From Palsa-504 sp963790065 (GTDB lineage: Bacteria > Actinomycetota > Actinomycetes > Streptosporangiales > Streptosporangiaceae), in contig CAWBNK010000016.1 of the NCBI GenBank assembly GCA_963790065.1, positions 1 to 64,000 on the forward strand: a stretch of 64,000 bases of DNA, read 5' to 3'. The notes beneath the pieces are model-generated. The model searched no databases. It was given only the letters and a program-made list of their open reading frames with translations, and was not told where the DNA came from. This document shows, in pieces, positions 1 to 7,756 of this stretch. Position numbers and translations under genes: made by a program. The first letter of the stretch is position 1, and the number at the start of each line of letters is the position of its first letter.

Positions 1-210
1 AGCATCCGCCGAGGCGGGCGGCGGCCTGAGATCACCCTCACTGGGCGATGGCCTTTCCGTCACGGCAGTGCACGATACAACGGTTAGTAGCCCAAGAAAC
101 GCAATGGCTACGTCTCAGCGCCGGGTCTTCCCGGTTATGGGCGCCCGCGGGGAGCGTGCCTGCGGCTGGGCAGTGGACGGTGCCACGACGGAAAAAGCAG
201 GTGGGTTTTG
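1..210. other. leader region without a supported gene
   Basis: I see no convincing reading frame, repeat or hairpin here. It must hold the promoter of the DUF2252 gene that follows, but no clear -10/-35 pair can be picked out. Confidence 0.4.
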
Positions 211-1704
211 ATGGCCGTGCAGAAGATCACGCATCTGAGCATCGACGAGCGCAGGGCGAAGGGCAGGGAGGCCCGGGACCGGACACCCCCATCGAGCCAT
301 GAGAAGTGGCACCCTGCTGCGGACCGCCCCGACCTGATTGCCTTGCTGGAGGAGCAGAACGCCACCCGCGAGCCAGACCTGGTGCCGGTCCGCCATGGCC
401 GGATGATGGTCTCGCCGTTCACCTTCTACCGGGGCGGGGCCAAGATCATGGCCGCCGACCTGAAGGACACCCCGGCGGCGGGCCTTGGTGCTCAGCTGTG
501 CGGTGATGCCCACCTGTCGAACTTCGGCGTGTTCGCCTCACCCGAGCGCACGCTGTTGTTCGACCTGAACGACTTCGACGAGACGCTGCCCGGGCCATTC
601 GAGTATGACGTGAAACGGATGGCAGCGAGCTTCACGATCGCGGGCCGCAACAACGGGTTCGCCAAGGCGGACACGCGGGAGGCGACGCTGGCGTCGGTGA
701 GGGCTTACCGGGAGGCGATGGCCTCCTTCGCGCAGATGCGGACGATGGATATCTGGTACGCCCGCCTGGACGAGGACGAGCTGATGGCCGGGGTCCGCGC
801 CGCCGCGGCCGGGGCCGCGAAGGCAGGGAAGAAGGGGAAGAAGGGGAAGAAGGGGCCGAAAACGGCTAAGAAGGGGGCCGGGGAGGAGGAGAAGCTGGCG
901 AAGGCCGCGCTGGCGCGGGCGGAGAAGAACCGGGCGAAGGCTCACACGCGGGACAGCCTGCAGGCGCTGTCCAAGCTGGGGGAGATGACCGACGGAAGCT
1001 ACCGGATCATTAGCCAGCCGCCGATCGTGGTCCCCGTGCGTGAGCTGGCCGCCACCTATGGCATGTCCCCCGACGAGACTGAGCATGTGATCCGGGACCA
1101 GTTCCGCGCCTACCGGGCCACCCTGCCAGATGACCGGCGGCAGCTGCTGGAGCGCTTCGAGATCGTGGACTGGGCCCGCAAGGTCGTCGGCGTCGGCAGC
1201 GTCGGAACCCGGGCGTTCATCGTCTTGCTGCTGGGCCGCGACGCGGACGACCCGCTGTTCTTGCAGGTCAAGGAGGCAACCGCCTCGGTGCTGGAGGCAT
1301 ACCTGCCCAAGAGCCGCTACCGCCAGCACGGGGAGCGGGTCGTCCAGGGGCAGCAGCTGATGCAAGCCGCCAGCGACATCTACCTGGGCTGGACCAAGGG
1401 CCTGGACGTGCGCCGCAACTACTACTGGCGGCAGCTGCGCGACATGAAGGGCTCGATACTGGTCGAGGCAATGCTGCCGTTCGCGCTCACCTTCTACGCA
1501 GGCATCTGCGGGTGGACCCTGGCGCGGGCGCACGCCCGGTCCGGAGACCCGGTCGCCATCGCCGAATACCTTGGCCCCGGCGATGCGTTCGACCGATCGA
1601 TCACTGACTTCTCCGAGCGCTACGCCGACCAGAACGAGCAGGACTACCAGAAGTTCGTCACAGCGATCCGATCCGGGCAGCTCGCGGTCCTCGAGGGCGC
1701 CTAG
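211..1704 (+). CDS. DUF2252 domain-containing protein
   Basis: About 497 residues, the usual length of the actinobacterial DUF2252 family, whose fold resembles aminoglycoside/choline kinases. GDAHLSNFG (98-106) looks like the kinase catalytic loop and FDLNDFDE (117-124) like the metal-binding loop. The biochemical role of the family is unknown, so a phosphotransferase activity is inference. A low-complexity lysine/glycine run with repeated KKGK units (about 204-222), followed by a charged helix (224-246), interrupts the domain and is probably a solvent-exposed insertion. I chose ATG at 211 over the TTG directly before it. The GAP-family gene follows 50 bases downstream in the same direction. 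Confidence 0.85.
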   Translation: MAVQKITHLSIDERRAKGREARDRTPPSSHEKWHPAADRPDLIALLEEQNATREPDLVPVRHGRMMVSPFTFYRGGAKIMAADLKDTPAAGLGAQLCGDAHLSNFGVFASPERTLLFDLNDFDETLPGPFEYDVKRMAASFTIAGRNNGFAKADTREATLASVRAYREAMASFAQMRTMDIWYARLDEDELMAGVRAAAAGAAKAGKKGKKGKKGPKTAKKGAGEEEKLAKAALARAEKNRAKAHTRDSLQALSKLGEMTDGSYRIISQPPIVVPVRELAATYGMSPDETEHVIRDQFRAYRATLPDDRRQLLERFEIVDWARKVVGVGSVGTRAFIVLLLGRDADDPLFLQVKEATASVLEAYLPKSRYRQHGERVVQGQQLMQAASDIYLGWTKGLDVRRNYYWRQLRDMKGSILVEAMLPFALTFYAGICGWTLARAHARSGDPVAIAEYLGPGDAFDRSITDFSERYADQNEQDYQKFVTAIRSGQLAVLEGA

Positions 1705-1754
1705 ATACGGGGGCGGCGCGCTCGTCTCGCCGCCCACCTTGGGAAGGACGAGAT

Positions 1755-2429
1755 ATGGCACAGGGGATCGGCGCGGTACTGACGCTCGCGATCGGTGTGG
1801 CGATCAGTCCCGTGCCGATCGTCGCGGTGATCTTGATGCTGTTCTCGGGCCGGGCGAAGGTGAACGGGCCGATGTTCCTGGTCGGCTGGGTGGTCGCGCT
1901 GGCCGCGGTCAGCGGCATCGCCTACGTTATCTCGAACGCGGGCAACGTCTCGACGGACAGCGCGGCCGCCGACGGGGTTTCCTGGGCGCAGATCGTATTC
2001 GGTGTACTCTTCCTGCTCCTGGCCGGGCGCAGCTGGCGCAACCGTCCGGCGCCGGGAACCGAGCCGGAGATGCCGAAGTGGATGGCGGCCATCGATGCGT
2101 TCACGCCCGCAAGGGCGCTAGGGCTGGGCCTGCTGCTGGCGGGTGTGAACCCCAAGAACCTCCTGCTGGCGGCCGGCGCCGGGTCTGCCCTGGCGGTGAC
2201 CGGGCCCTCGGCGGCGGTGGCGGTCGTCTCACTGATCGTCTTCGTGGCCGTCGGCAGCCTCACGATCGCCGGCCCCGTCGTCTTCTACCTCACCGGCGGC
2301 GATCGCGCGAAGACGCAGCTCGACTCGGCGAAGGGCTGGCTCACCATGCATAACGATGCCGTCATGACGGTGCTGTTCCTCGTCTTCGGCGTGAACCTCA
2401 TCGCCAAGGGCATCCCGCCGCTGGCCTGA
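1755..2429 (+). CDS. GAP/Sap-family multispanning membrane protein
   Basis: A 224-residue membrane protein with about six hydrophobic segments. The N-terminus carries the polar-proline motif SPVPIVAVILML and a later segment carries GVNPKNLLLAAGAG, both typical of the GAP (sulfolipid-1-addressing, SfLAP) family. Mycobacterial members help move glycolipids to the cell surface, and the fold is related to LysE-type exporters. The substrate here is unknown. A ribosome site (ggaagga) precedes ATG 1755. It lies 50 bases after the DUF2252 gene and may be cotranscribed with it; I see no functional link. Confidence 0.85.
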   Translation: MAQGIGAVLTLAIGVAISPVPIVAVILMLFSGRAKVNGPMFLVGWVVALAAVSGIAYVISNAGNVSTDSAAADGVSWAQIVFGVLFLLLAGRSWRNRPAPGTEPEMPKWMAAIDAFTPARALGLGLLLAGVNPKNLLLAAGAGSALAVTGPSAAVAVVSLIVFVAVGSLTIAGPVVFYLTGGDRAKTQLDSAKGWLTMHNDAVMTVLFLVFGVNLIAKGIPPLA

Positions 2430-2463
2430 TGACCAAGCCCCGACCGGAGGAAGAGGCACCACC

Positions 2464-2784
2464 ATGGTGACGATACAACCAGAGCCCGGCGGGCACGACG
2501 TTAAGGGCGCGCCGCCCGGCACGGCGACCGTCGCCGCCGTGAGCCCCGGCGGCCGCCGCGATGTCGCCGAGACGGCGGCCTGCGGCGGGTCACCGCCGAG
2601 CGGGGCGTTGACCCAGGTGGCGGTCACCCGCTACCGGTACCGCGGTCAACAGATCTCCACGCCATGGTCCTGTCTTTTCACGCGGCCCGTGCGCCGGGCA
2701 CATCGCGGTGTGCCACCTGACAGCACTGGAGATCTGCTACTTCGGGCGCCGAGGTGCTGCACGTCGACAGCGACTACGACCTGA
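2464..2784 (+). CDS. doubtful small ORF with a good ribosome site
   Basis: A strong purine-rich site (ggaggaagagg) stands 8 bases before ATG 2464. The predicted 106 residues match nothing I recognise. Up to about 2640 the codons are GC-biased as in real genes, but the rest runs out of frame through the vapC remnant. It may be a genuine short gene whose 3' end was lost to a deletion, or chance. Confidence 0.25.
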   Translation: MVTIQPEPGGHDVKGAPPGTATVAAVSPGGRRDVAETAACGGSPPSGALTQVAVTRYRYRGQQISTPWSCLFTRPVRRAHRGVPPDSTGDLLLRAPRCCTSTATTT

Positions 2785-2840
2785 TCGCGGAGGTGACAGG
2801 CCAGCCGATGCGGCGTCTGCTCGATCCCGGCCACGCCTAA
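2690..2840 (+). pseudogene. PIN-domain toxin (VapC-like) remnant with internal deletion
   Basis: Two fragments of one PIN-domain RNase survive in different frames. From 2696 the translation GHIAVCHLTALEICYF matches the segment around the second acidic residue of VapC toxins. From 2748 the translation GAEVLHVDSDYDLIAEVTG and onward to TAA 2838-2840 matches the C-terminal end, with the D-x-D-x-D acidic cluster. Intact VapC proteins have some 70-80 residues between these motifs, and here they are only a few codons apart, so the centre has been deleted. The N-terminal VDTS motif and a neighbouring antitoxin are not visible. The family match is by motif recognition only. Confidence 0.6.
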
Positions 2841-2908
2841 CCACGCCGACGCAAGCTGCCCTGTCGCCTGGACGAAGGTGAAGATCAACGCGCAGGCCGC
2901 CCCGCAGT

Positions 2909-2944
2909 TGCCGTAACGATGCGGTAACGGGCGGCCTTTAATCT
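2909..2944 (+). promoter_or_regulatory. promoter with GTAACG direct repeat, copy 1
   Basis: GTAACG occurs twice, 11 bases apart (one helical turn). The 21 bases 2909-2929 are identical to 18805-18825. In both copies a TANNNT hexamer (here TAATCT, 2939-2944) starts exactly 9 bases after the motif, so the repeat overlaps the -35 region as an activator site would. It precedes the decayed sensor gene at 3062. Confidence 0.6.
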
Positions 2945-3061
2945 GACCTCGGTGGCACACGCGGATAATCGGCTCAAGAGGTGAGACATGCTCCGGGCAG
3001 CGTTCTGGCGCGCGTGGCCGATGCGGGTCGGCCAGCCGCGCAGTTCGCGTGGGGGGAGCGG

Positions 3062-4209
3062 ATGACGGTCCGGATCCTGCGCTGGGCGGCCGGCTGCGTC
3101 GCGGCGGTATCTGTTGGGCTGCTGGTGGGCGGAGTGGTGCTGTCCTATGCCTACCGGAATATCGGGCCGCTGAGTCGCTGGGACTTCTCCGACGTCTTCG
3201 AGGAGGCCACGTTCATAACCCTCCCGGCGGTCGGCTTCGTCCTAGCGTCCAGGCGGCCCGGGAACAGGATCGGCTGGATTTTCCTCGGCACGGGCCTGGT
3301 GCTGGGCCTGGGCTTTTTCTGCGACCGGTACGGACGGGGCGGTCTGGTCGCGGCTCCGGGGTCGCTGCTGGGGGCCCGGGCGGCCGCGTGGTTCGCGAAC
3401 TCGGCCTTGACGACGATTCCGGCTGCGGGGCTGGCCTTCACACTCCTGCTGTTCCCGACCGGGCGGCTGAGCTCGCGGCGGTGGCGCCCGGCCACATGGT
3501 TTGTGGCCGCGGCGTTCATGCTGTACACGGCCGCCGAGGTGGTACGCGCCTGCCACGTCTGGGCGGACCCGTTCACCGCGCTCAGTGACGGGTGGTATCC
3601 GGGGTCGCACACGGCGGTCCTCATCGTGGTGCCCGCCGCCCTGCTGGTCAGCGCCGCGGCGGTGGTAGTCCGGTTTGCCGGGTCATCGGGGCGGAGAGGC
3701 TGCAGCTGAAGTGGTTCGTGTCGGCTGCCGTGCTCGTGGTCGCCGCGATCATCCCGCTCTCGCTCGCCCCGCAGATCGGGCTGAGCCCGGCGGCCGAGAG
3801 TGCGGCCCTGTCTGCGCTGAAGGTGGTGTTCTGCCTGGCGCTGGTGTGCTGGTACGCCGCCATGGCGATCGCGATCTTGAAGTACCGGCTGTACGACATC
3901 GACCGGGTCATCTCCCGGACGCTGGCCTACGCCATCGTCACCGGCGTACTGGCCGGGGTCTACACCGGGCTGGTGCTGCTGGCGACCCAGGTGTTCCGCG
4001 TGCACGCCCCGGGTGGCCGTCGCTGCGGCTACCCTAGCCGCGGTGGCCTTGTTCAGCCCGGTGCGGCGCCGGGTGCAGCGGCGGGTGGACCGGCGGTTCA
4101 ACCGGGCCCGGTATGACGCTGACCAGACCGCGGCCGCGTTCGCGGCCCGGCTGAAGGACGCGGTTGATCTGGACACCGTTCAGGGACCTGGCCCGCGTCG
4201 TCCAGATGC
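3062..4209 (+). pseudogene. membrane sensor-like protein, at least three frameshifts
   Basis: Three successive frames together spell the N-terminal part of a membrane sensor related to the intact kinase at 16643-18757. Frame one (3062 to about 3690) has hydrophobic segments and LLLFPTGRLSSRRWRP, cf. LVFPDGRLLSPRWRP in the kinase. Frame two (about 3690-4010) has ERLQLKWFVSAAV and ILKYRLYDIDRVISRTL, cf. QQLKWFFAV and VLRYRLYEVDVLLSRA. Frame three (4013-4180) has SPVRRRVQRRVDRRFNRARYD. A further shift near 4180 leads to RDLARVV. No kinase core is present; some relatives of this family end at this point, so the ancestor may have lacked one. Three breaks in 1.1 kb make sequencing error unlikely. 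Confidence 0.75.
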
Positions 4210-4212
4210 ATG

Positions 4213-4389
4213 CCGGCGAACAGGACCGCATTGGCGCGCAGGAGCGCGGTCAGGCGCGCCCGCCGCCAGCGCCCAGCAGAACACCCCGATCTCGTTGCCG
4301 GCCACGGCAGCGAGCCCGGCCTTCCGGCCATCGCGGACCGTCCGGTGCAAGAACAGCGCCGTCGACGGTCCCGGCCCCAGGTTGATAAC
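4213..4389 (-). pseudogene. LysE/RhtB-family exporter fragment
   Basis: On the minus strand the frame reads INLGPGPSTALFLHRTVRDG, RKAGLAAVAGNEIGVFCWAL and then AAGA. After a one-base shift near 4250 it continues LTALLRANAVLFAGMH. This is the first membrane helix, the PGP motif and the second helix of a LysE-type amino-acid exporter (normally about 200 residues). The start codon and about two thirds of the protein are missing. The fragment ends exactly where the broken sensor gene on the other strand ends, so 4205-4215 is probably a deletion junction. Confidence rests on motif recognition. Confidence 0.55.
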
Positions 4390-4432
4390 CGCTCGCCGTG
4401 CGCGCAGCGGCGGCGTAAATGTACCGCCCTCA

Positions 4433-4493
4433 GTTTCGTGCCGTCGGCTACCTCACGTGATAATGTTTCGTGCTATCGAATGGAGCACGAAAC
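4433..4493. promoter_or_regulatory. perfect 10-bp inverted repeat plus a half site, operator candidate
   Basis: GTTTCGTGCT (4465-4474) and its exact complement AGCACGAAAC (4484-4493) are separated by 9 bases. A further half site GTTTCGTGCC lies at 4433-4442, 32 bases upstream or about three helical turns. TAATGT (4461-4466) could be a -10 element. The palindrome ends 11 bases before ATG 4505, so a bound dimer would cover the start of transcription. Self-regulation by the downstream zinc-finger/HTH-like protein is a guess. Confidence 0.6.
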
Positions 4494-4504
4494 TAAGAGG
4501 ATCC

Positions 4505-5352
4505 ATGACGAGCCCTGATCGCCCCCCGGCCTGCCGGCAGTGCGGCAAGCCTCTTCCGCCTCCGCAGAGCACCGGACGTACGAGGCATTATTGCAGCGGG
4601 ACGTGCCGTAGCGCGGCGCGGCGCGGCAGATCCCGGAAGGTCGGCCGCGATCTTGGGAACGAGGCAGACGTACACGGTAACTTGACATCTAGCTCAAGTA
4701 AAGAAACACTTGACGTGATGCCTAACGAAACTCGCGCCGGTGCAGCCGGTGCAGCCCGGGCTCTGCCGCTGCCGGAGGGCGGGCAGCAGCGCGCGGTCTC
4801 CTCGGGCAGTTGCTCGAACAGGAGCCGGCGAGCCCGCTGGACGCCATCGCGTTCATCCAGGGCGCGGTGAGCGCGATAGGAGAAGGCATGCAGGCGGTAG
4901 TGCAGCGGGCGCGGGAGGCGGGCAGCACGTGGGCGGAGGTCGGGCAGGTGCTGGGCATAACCAGGCAGGCCGCGTTCCAGCGGTTCGGCAGGCCGGTTGA
5001 TCCGCGTACCGGCCAGCCGATGGCCCGGTCGGTGCCGCCCGGTGCGGGTGAGCGCGGTGCCGCGTTGCTCGCCGATCTGGTCGCAGGCCGCTGGGCAGAA
5101 GCCTGCCTGGACTTCAATGAGAAGGTCGCGCAGAAACTCGATGCCGAACGCCTCGCCGTGATGTGGACCCGGCTTACCGGGATGATCGGCCGGCTGGAGC
5201 GGACGGGCGAGCCCCTGGCCTACCAGGCGGGCGACCTCACCCTGGTGGACATCCCGCTCAGCTTTGAAGCCGCCGAGCGGACCGCGCGAGTCACCTACGA
5301 CCATGACGGGAAAGTTGCCGGGCTGCACCTCCTGCCGCCCGGTTTCACCTGA
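4505..5352 (+). pseudogene. zinc-finger DNA-binding-like protein, frameshifted
   Basis: The first frame (from ATG 4505, ribosome site aagagga) gives CRQCGKPLPPPQSTGRTRHYC and a second C-x3-C pair, a treble-clef zinc finger. The second frame (in phase with TTG 4810) gives LLEQEPASPLDAIAFIQGAV, then TWAEVGQVLGITRQAAFQRF, an HTH of the kind used by regulators, and a C-terminal domain (about 5060-5350) resembling DUF3887. Actinobacteria often carry these parts as one protein. Restoring one base in the GC repeat near 4791-4797 would join the frames as QQRAGLLGQLLEQEP. The alternatives are two separate short genes or ribosomal frameshifting. Confidence 0.6.
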
Positions 5353-5444
5353 GGCATGTCATGGCCAGCCCAGACCCCCCGGCTGCCGCGGCACAAGTCC
5401 GCGACACAAGTCCTTTGTCGCCTCTCGCCCGGAAAGGGGCCTGA

Positions 5445-5819
5445 ATGATCTACCCCGCTATGGCCCAGCACACCTCATGGCCCGTAACGGCGTCGGGCTT
5501 CACCTCCGGCAGCCACGTGCCGGTAGAGGTAGCGGTACCCATCATCGCCGTCGTCGTTCTCCTCAAAGTGGTAGCCGCGAAGCGGAACGGGCGGCGAGCG
5601 CTCGGCGGCGAAATCATAGTTCGATGCAGCAAGGGGCACCTGTTCGAGACGAAGTGGTCTTCCCTGGGCTCGATCGCCTCCATTCGCCTCGGCTCCGCAC
5701 GGTTTCAGCACTGCCCGGTCGGCGACCACTGGTCTCTCGTGAGGCCCGTGCCGGACTCAGACCTGACCGCCGAGGATCGACGGATGGCCGAGCAAAACCG
5801 CCAGACTCTTTCGCCTTGA
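5445..5819 (+). CDS. single-pass membrane protein with a zinc-ribbon-like tail
   Basis: 124 residues. One transmembrane helix (about 29-44, VAVPIIAVVVLLKVVAA) is followed by a cytoplasmic domain with CSKGHLF (61-67) and FQHCPVGDHW (86-95), the C-x3-H...C spacing of a small metal-binding ribbon. The end VRPVPDSDLTAEDRRMAEQN is a conserved tail I associate with uncharacterised actinobacterial proteins. The function is unknown. A site aaagggg precedes ATG 5445. It stands alone between the broken zinc-finger gene and the convergent ATPase. Confidence 0.75.
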   Translation: MIYPAMAQHTSWPVTASGFTSGSHVPVEVAVPIIAVVVLLKVVAAKRNGRRALGGEIIVRCSKGHLFETKWSSLGSIASIRLGSARFQHCPVGDHWSLVRPVPDSDLTAEDRRMAEQNRQTLSP

Positions 5820-5855
5820 CCTAACAGATGCCCGAAAACGCCGGCCTTGGCCCGA

Positions 5856-6335
5856 CTAGCTGCCACCATCGGCATTGAGCAGCTGCTGCCCGGCTGCTCC
5901 GGGCATCCATTGCAGGGTCTTCTCGAAGTGCACGGTCGTACCGTGGCGTTCGTTGCCGGTCAGCTGCATGTTGTCGGTCACCGCATTGATGATCGCCAGA
6001 CCGCGGCCGTGCTCGGCGGTTGCGGGCACAGCACCGCGGGCCAGAGCGCGTGCGCTAAACCGTTCCTGGCCGGTCCCGCGGCCGTCCTGGACGCTGCCGG
6101 CATTGACCACCTCGATGACGCACTGCCCGTTCCTGGCGCTCACCTGCACCTGGTACTCCTGGCCGGGCCCGGCGTGCTGAACGACGTTCGCGCAGGCCTC
6201 GCTGAGCGCCAGCGCGATGTCGGCGCGCGTATCCGGCGTGACTCCCAACGTCTCCAGGCACCGGTCCAGAACCCGGCGGGTGACGGGCACGCTGGCGGCA
6301 TCGCGGGGCAGGTAGAGCGCCATCTCGATCTCCAT
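5856..6335 (-). CDS. anti-sigma-factor-like ATP-binding protein (RsbW/SpoIIAB type)
   Basis: 159 residues forming a GHKL ATPase. The N-box reads DIALALSEACANVVQHA, followed by the G-box region ATAEHGRGLAIINAVTDN and a C-terminal strand HGTTVHFEKTL. Stand-alone proteins of this type bind and inhibit sigma factors or phosphorylate anti-sigma antagonists in the cytoplasm. No antagonist or sigma gene is adjacent, so the partner is unknown. I chose ATG 6335 because a GGAGG stands 8 bases upstream; an in-frame ATG 60 bases further up has no such site. Confidence 0.85.
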   Translation of the reverse strand: MEIEMALYLPRDAASVPVTRRVLDRCLETLGVTPDTRADIALALSEACANVVQHAGPGQEYQVQVSARNGQCVIEVVNAGSVQDGRGTGQERFSARALARGAVPATAEHGRGLAIINAVTDNMQLTGNERHGTTVHFEKTLQWMPGAAGQQLLNADGGS

Positions 6336-6433
6336 GCCAGCTACCTCCGGCCGGTCACCAGCGACGTAGGCAGGCCATTGAGCCCGCCTGATCACTTGTC
6401 CCTCGAGCGGGCGACCTCAAACCACGGGCGACC

Positions 6434-6520
6434 TCAAACCAGTCGCGCCAGCGCTCGCCCGAATCCGGACGTCGCCCCGGTAATCAGCCAGACTCGACCA
6501 GGGCTGCGGCCGGACATCAT
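6434..6520 (-). pseudogene. short-chain dehydrogenase N-terminal stub
   Basis: From ATG 6520 the minus strand encodes 28 residues ending in VWLITGATSGFGRALARLV and a stop. This is the first strand and glycine-rich NAD(P)-binding loop (TGxxxGxG) of an SDR enzyme, normally about 250 residues. Just past the stop, 17 bases are tandemly duplicated (6408-6424 and 6425-6441, unit cgggcgacctcaaacca), the likely scar of the event that removed the rest. Confidence 0.6.
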
Positions 6521-6561
6521 ATGCCCCCCAAAACGCGTATGCGGTAGCCGCGCGCCTCCGG

Positions 6562-7455
6562 CTAGGCCCGGGTGGCTGGTGCTTCTGACGCGGCGTTGAG
6601 CAGTGCGGTCAGCGCGGTAGCGCCGGCCGGACTGGCGAGCGCGGGCACAGCGGGTACCGTCGGCAGGCTGTGGTTGCCGCCCGCTTCGGCGGCGGGCGGC
6701 TGGGCCTGGCTGGGCGGCTGGGCCTGGCTAGGGGACTGGGCCTGGCTGGGGGAGCGGGCCGCGCGGTCGAAGAAGCGCAGCAGTTCCACCGGGACCGGCA
6801 TGACGAGGGTGCTGTTCTTCTCGGCGGCGACCTCGACGACGGTCTGCAGCAGCCGGAGCTGCAGGGCGGCCGGGTCGGCCGACATAACGGTGGCGGCCTG
6901 CGCGAGCTTCTTGGAGGCCTGGTATTCGCCATCGGCGGAGATGATCCGGGCCCGGCGCTCGCGCTCGGCTTCGGCCTGGCGCGACATCGATCGTTTCATC
7001 GATTCGGGCAGGGAGATGTCCTTGACCTCGACCCGCTCGACCCGGACGCCCCAGGGTTCCTCGGTGGGGGCGTCGATGACTTCCTTGAGATGGGCGTTGA
7101 CCTTCCCACGCTCAGACAGCAACTGGTCCAGGTCGCTCTGGCCGATCACCGACCGCAACGAGGTCTGGGCGACCTGGGCCACGGCGTAGGTGTAGTTCTG
7201 CACGTTGATGATCGCCTTGACCGGGTCCACGACCCGGTAGTAGACGACCGCATCGACCCGGACGGTCACGTTGTCGCGGGTGATGCCCTCCTGGCCGGGT
7301 ACGGTCGCCGCGACGATCTGCATGTTGACCTTGCGCAGCCGGTCGGAAAACGGGTTAACCCAGGTCAGCCCCGGCTGGCGGGCGTCGGGCAGCATCTTGC
7401 CAAAGCGGAAGACGATGCCCTGCTCGTACTGGTTGATGACCTTGAAGCCGAACAT
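6562..7455 (-). CDS. slipin (stomatin/SPFH/band 7 family)
   Basis: 297 residues. Residues 1-190 are a complete SPFH domain: INQYEQGIVFRFGKML, NVTVRVDAVVYYRVVDP, the ALR-like TSLRSVIGQSDLDQLLSER and the coiled-coil segment QAEAERERRARIISADGEYQ. Prokaryotic slipins form large membrane-bound rings and scaffold protein quality control, often beside an NfeD partner, which is absent here. The usual N-terminal hydrophobic hairpin is missing and I found no in-frame upstream start that would restore it. The C-terminal tail has three PSQAQ repeats (about 236-256) followed by an Ala/Pro-rich stretch. ATG 7455 has only a weak ribosome site. Confidence 0.88.
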   Translation of the reverse strand: MFGFKVINQYEQGIVFRFGKMLPDARQPGLTWVNPFSDRLRKVNMQIVAATVPGQEGITRDNVTVRVDAVVYYRVVDPVKAIINVQNYTYAVAQVAQTSLRSVIGQSDLDQLLSERGKVNAHLKEVIDAPTEEPWGVRVERVEVKDISLPESMKRSMSRQAEAERERRARIISADGEYQASKKLAQAATVMSADPAALQLRLLQTVVEVAAEKNSTLVMPVPVELLRFFDRAARSPSQAQSPSQAQPPSQAQPPAAEAGGNHSLPTVPAVPALASPAGATALTALLNAASEAPATRA

Positions 7456-7756
7456 CTCGGCCGTCCCATCCCTGGCGCGTGGCGCACCAGAGTCACCGAA
7501 CCCTCGGACGGCACCGGCGTGACTGCCAGCGTTCGAAATGCCCCGGGCTCACCTCAATTATCGCACAGCGCCGGCACCGGCGGCTCCGCTCCGCCGGCGG
7601 CGTGAGCTCAGGCCTGCCGGCCATACCACGGCCCGTTCGGGATAAAAGAAAGATCTTTTTGCCAAACGAACCTAGGTTTCACCTGCCTCATAAACCTGGC
7701 TCGCGACGACCCGGAGATCATGGCCCGGCGGCCGCGCGCCCCAGATCCGGTGTCGG
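7456..7756. other. intergenic region with a small hairpin
   Basis: No gene is supported. A 7-bp GC stem (CCGGCGG 7577-7583, complement 7591-7597) and an AT-rich tract near 7640-7675 are the only visible features. The latter could contain a promoter of the slipin or the 3' end of the aminotransferase transcript. Confidence 0.4.

Noticed and set aside
538..1761. 407-residue minus-strand frame across the DUF2252 gene
   Set aside because: It is the mirror of a well-supported gene with recognised motifs; its translation is rich in V/G/Q/R without family features, as expected of antisense frames in GC-rich DNA.
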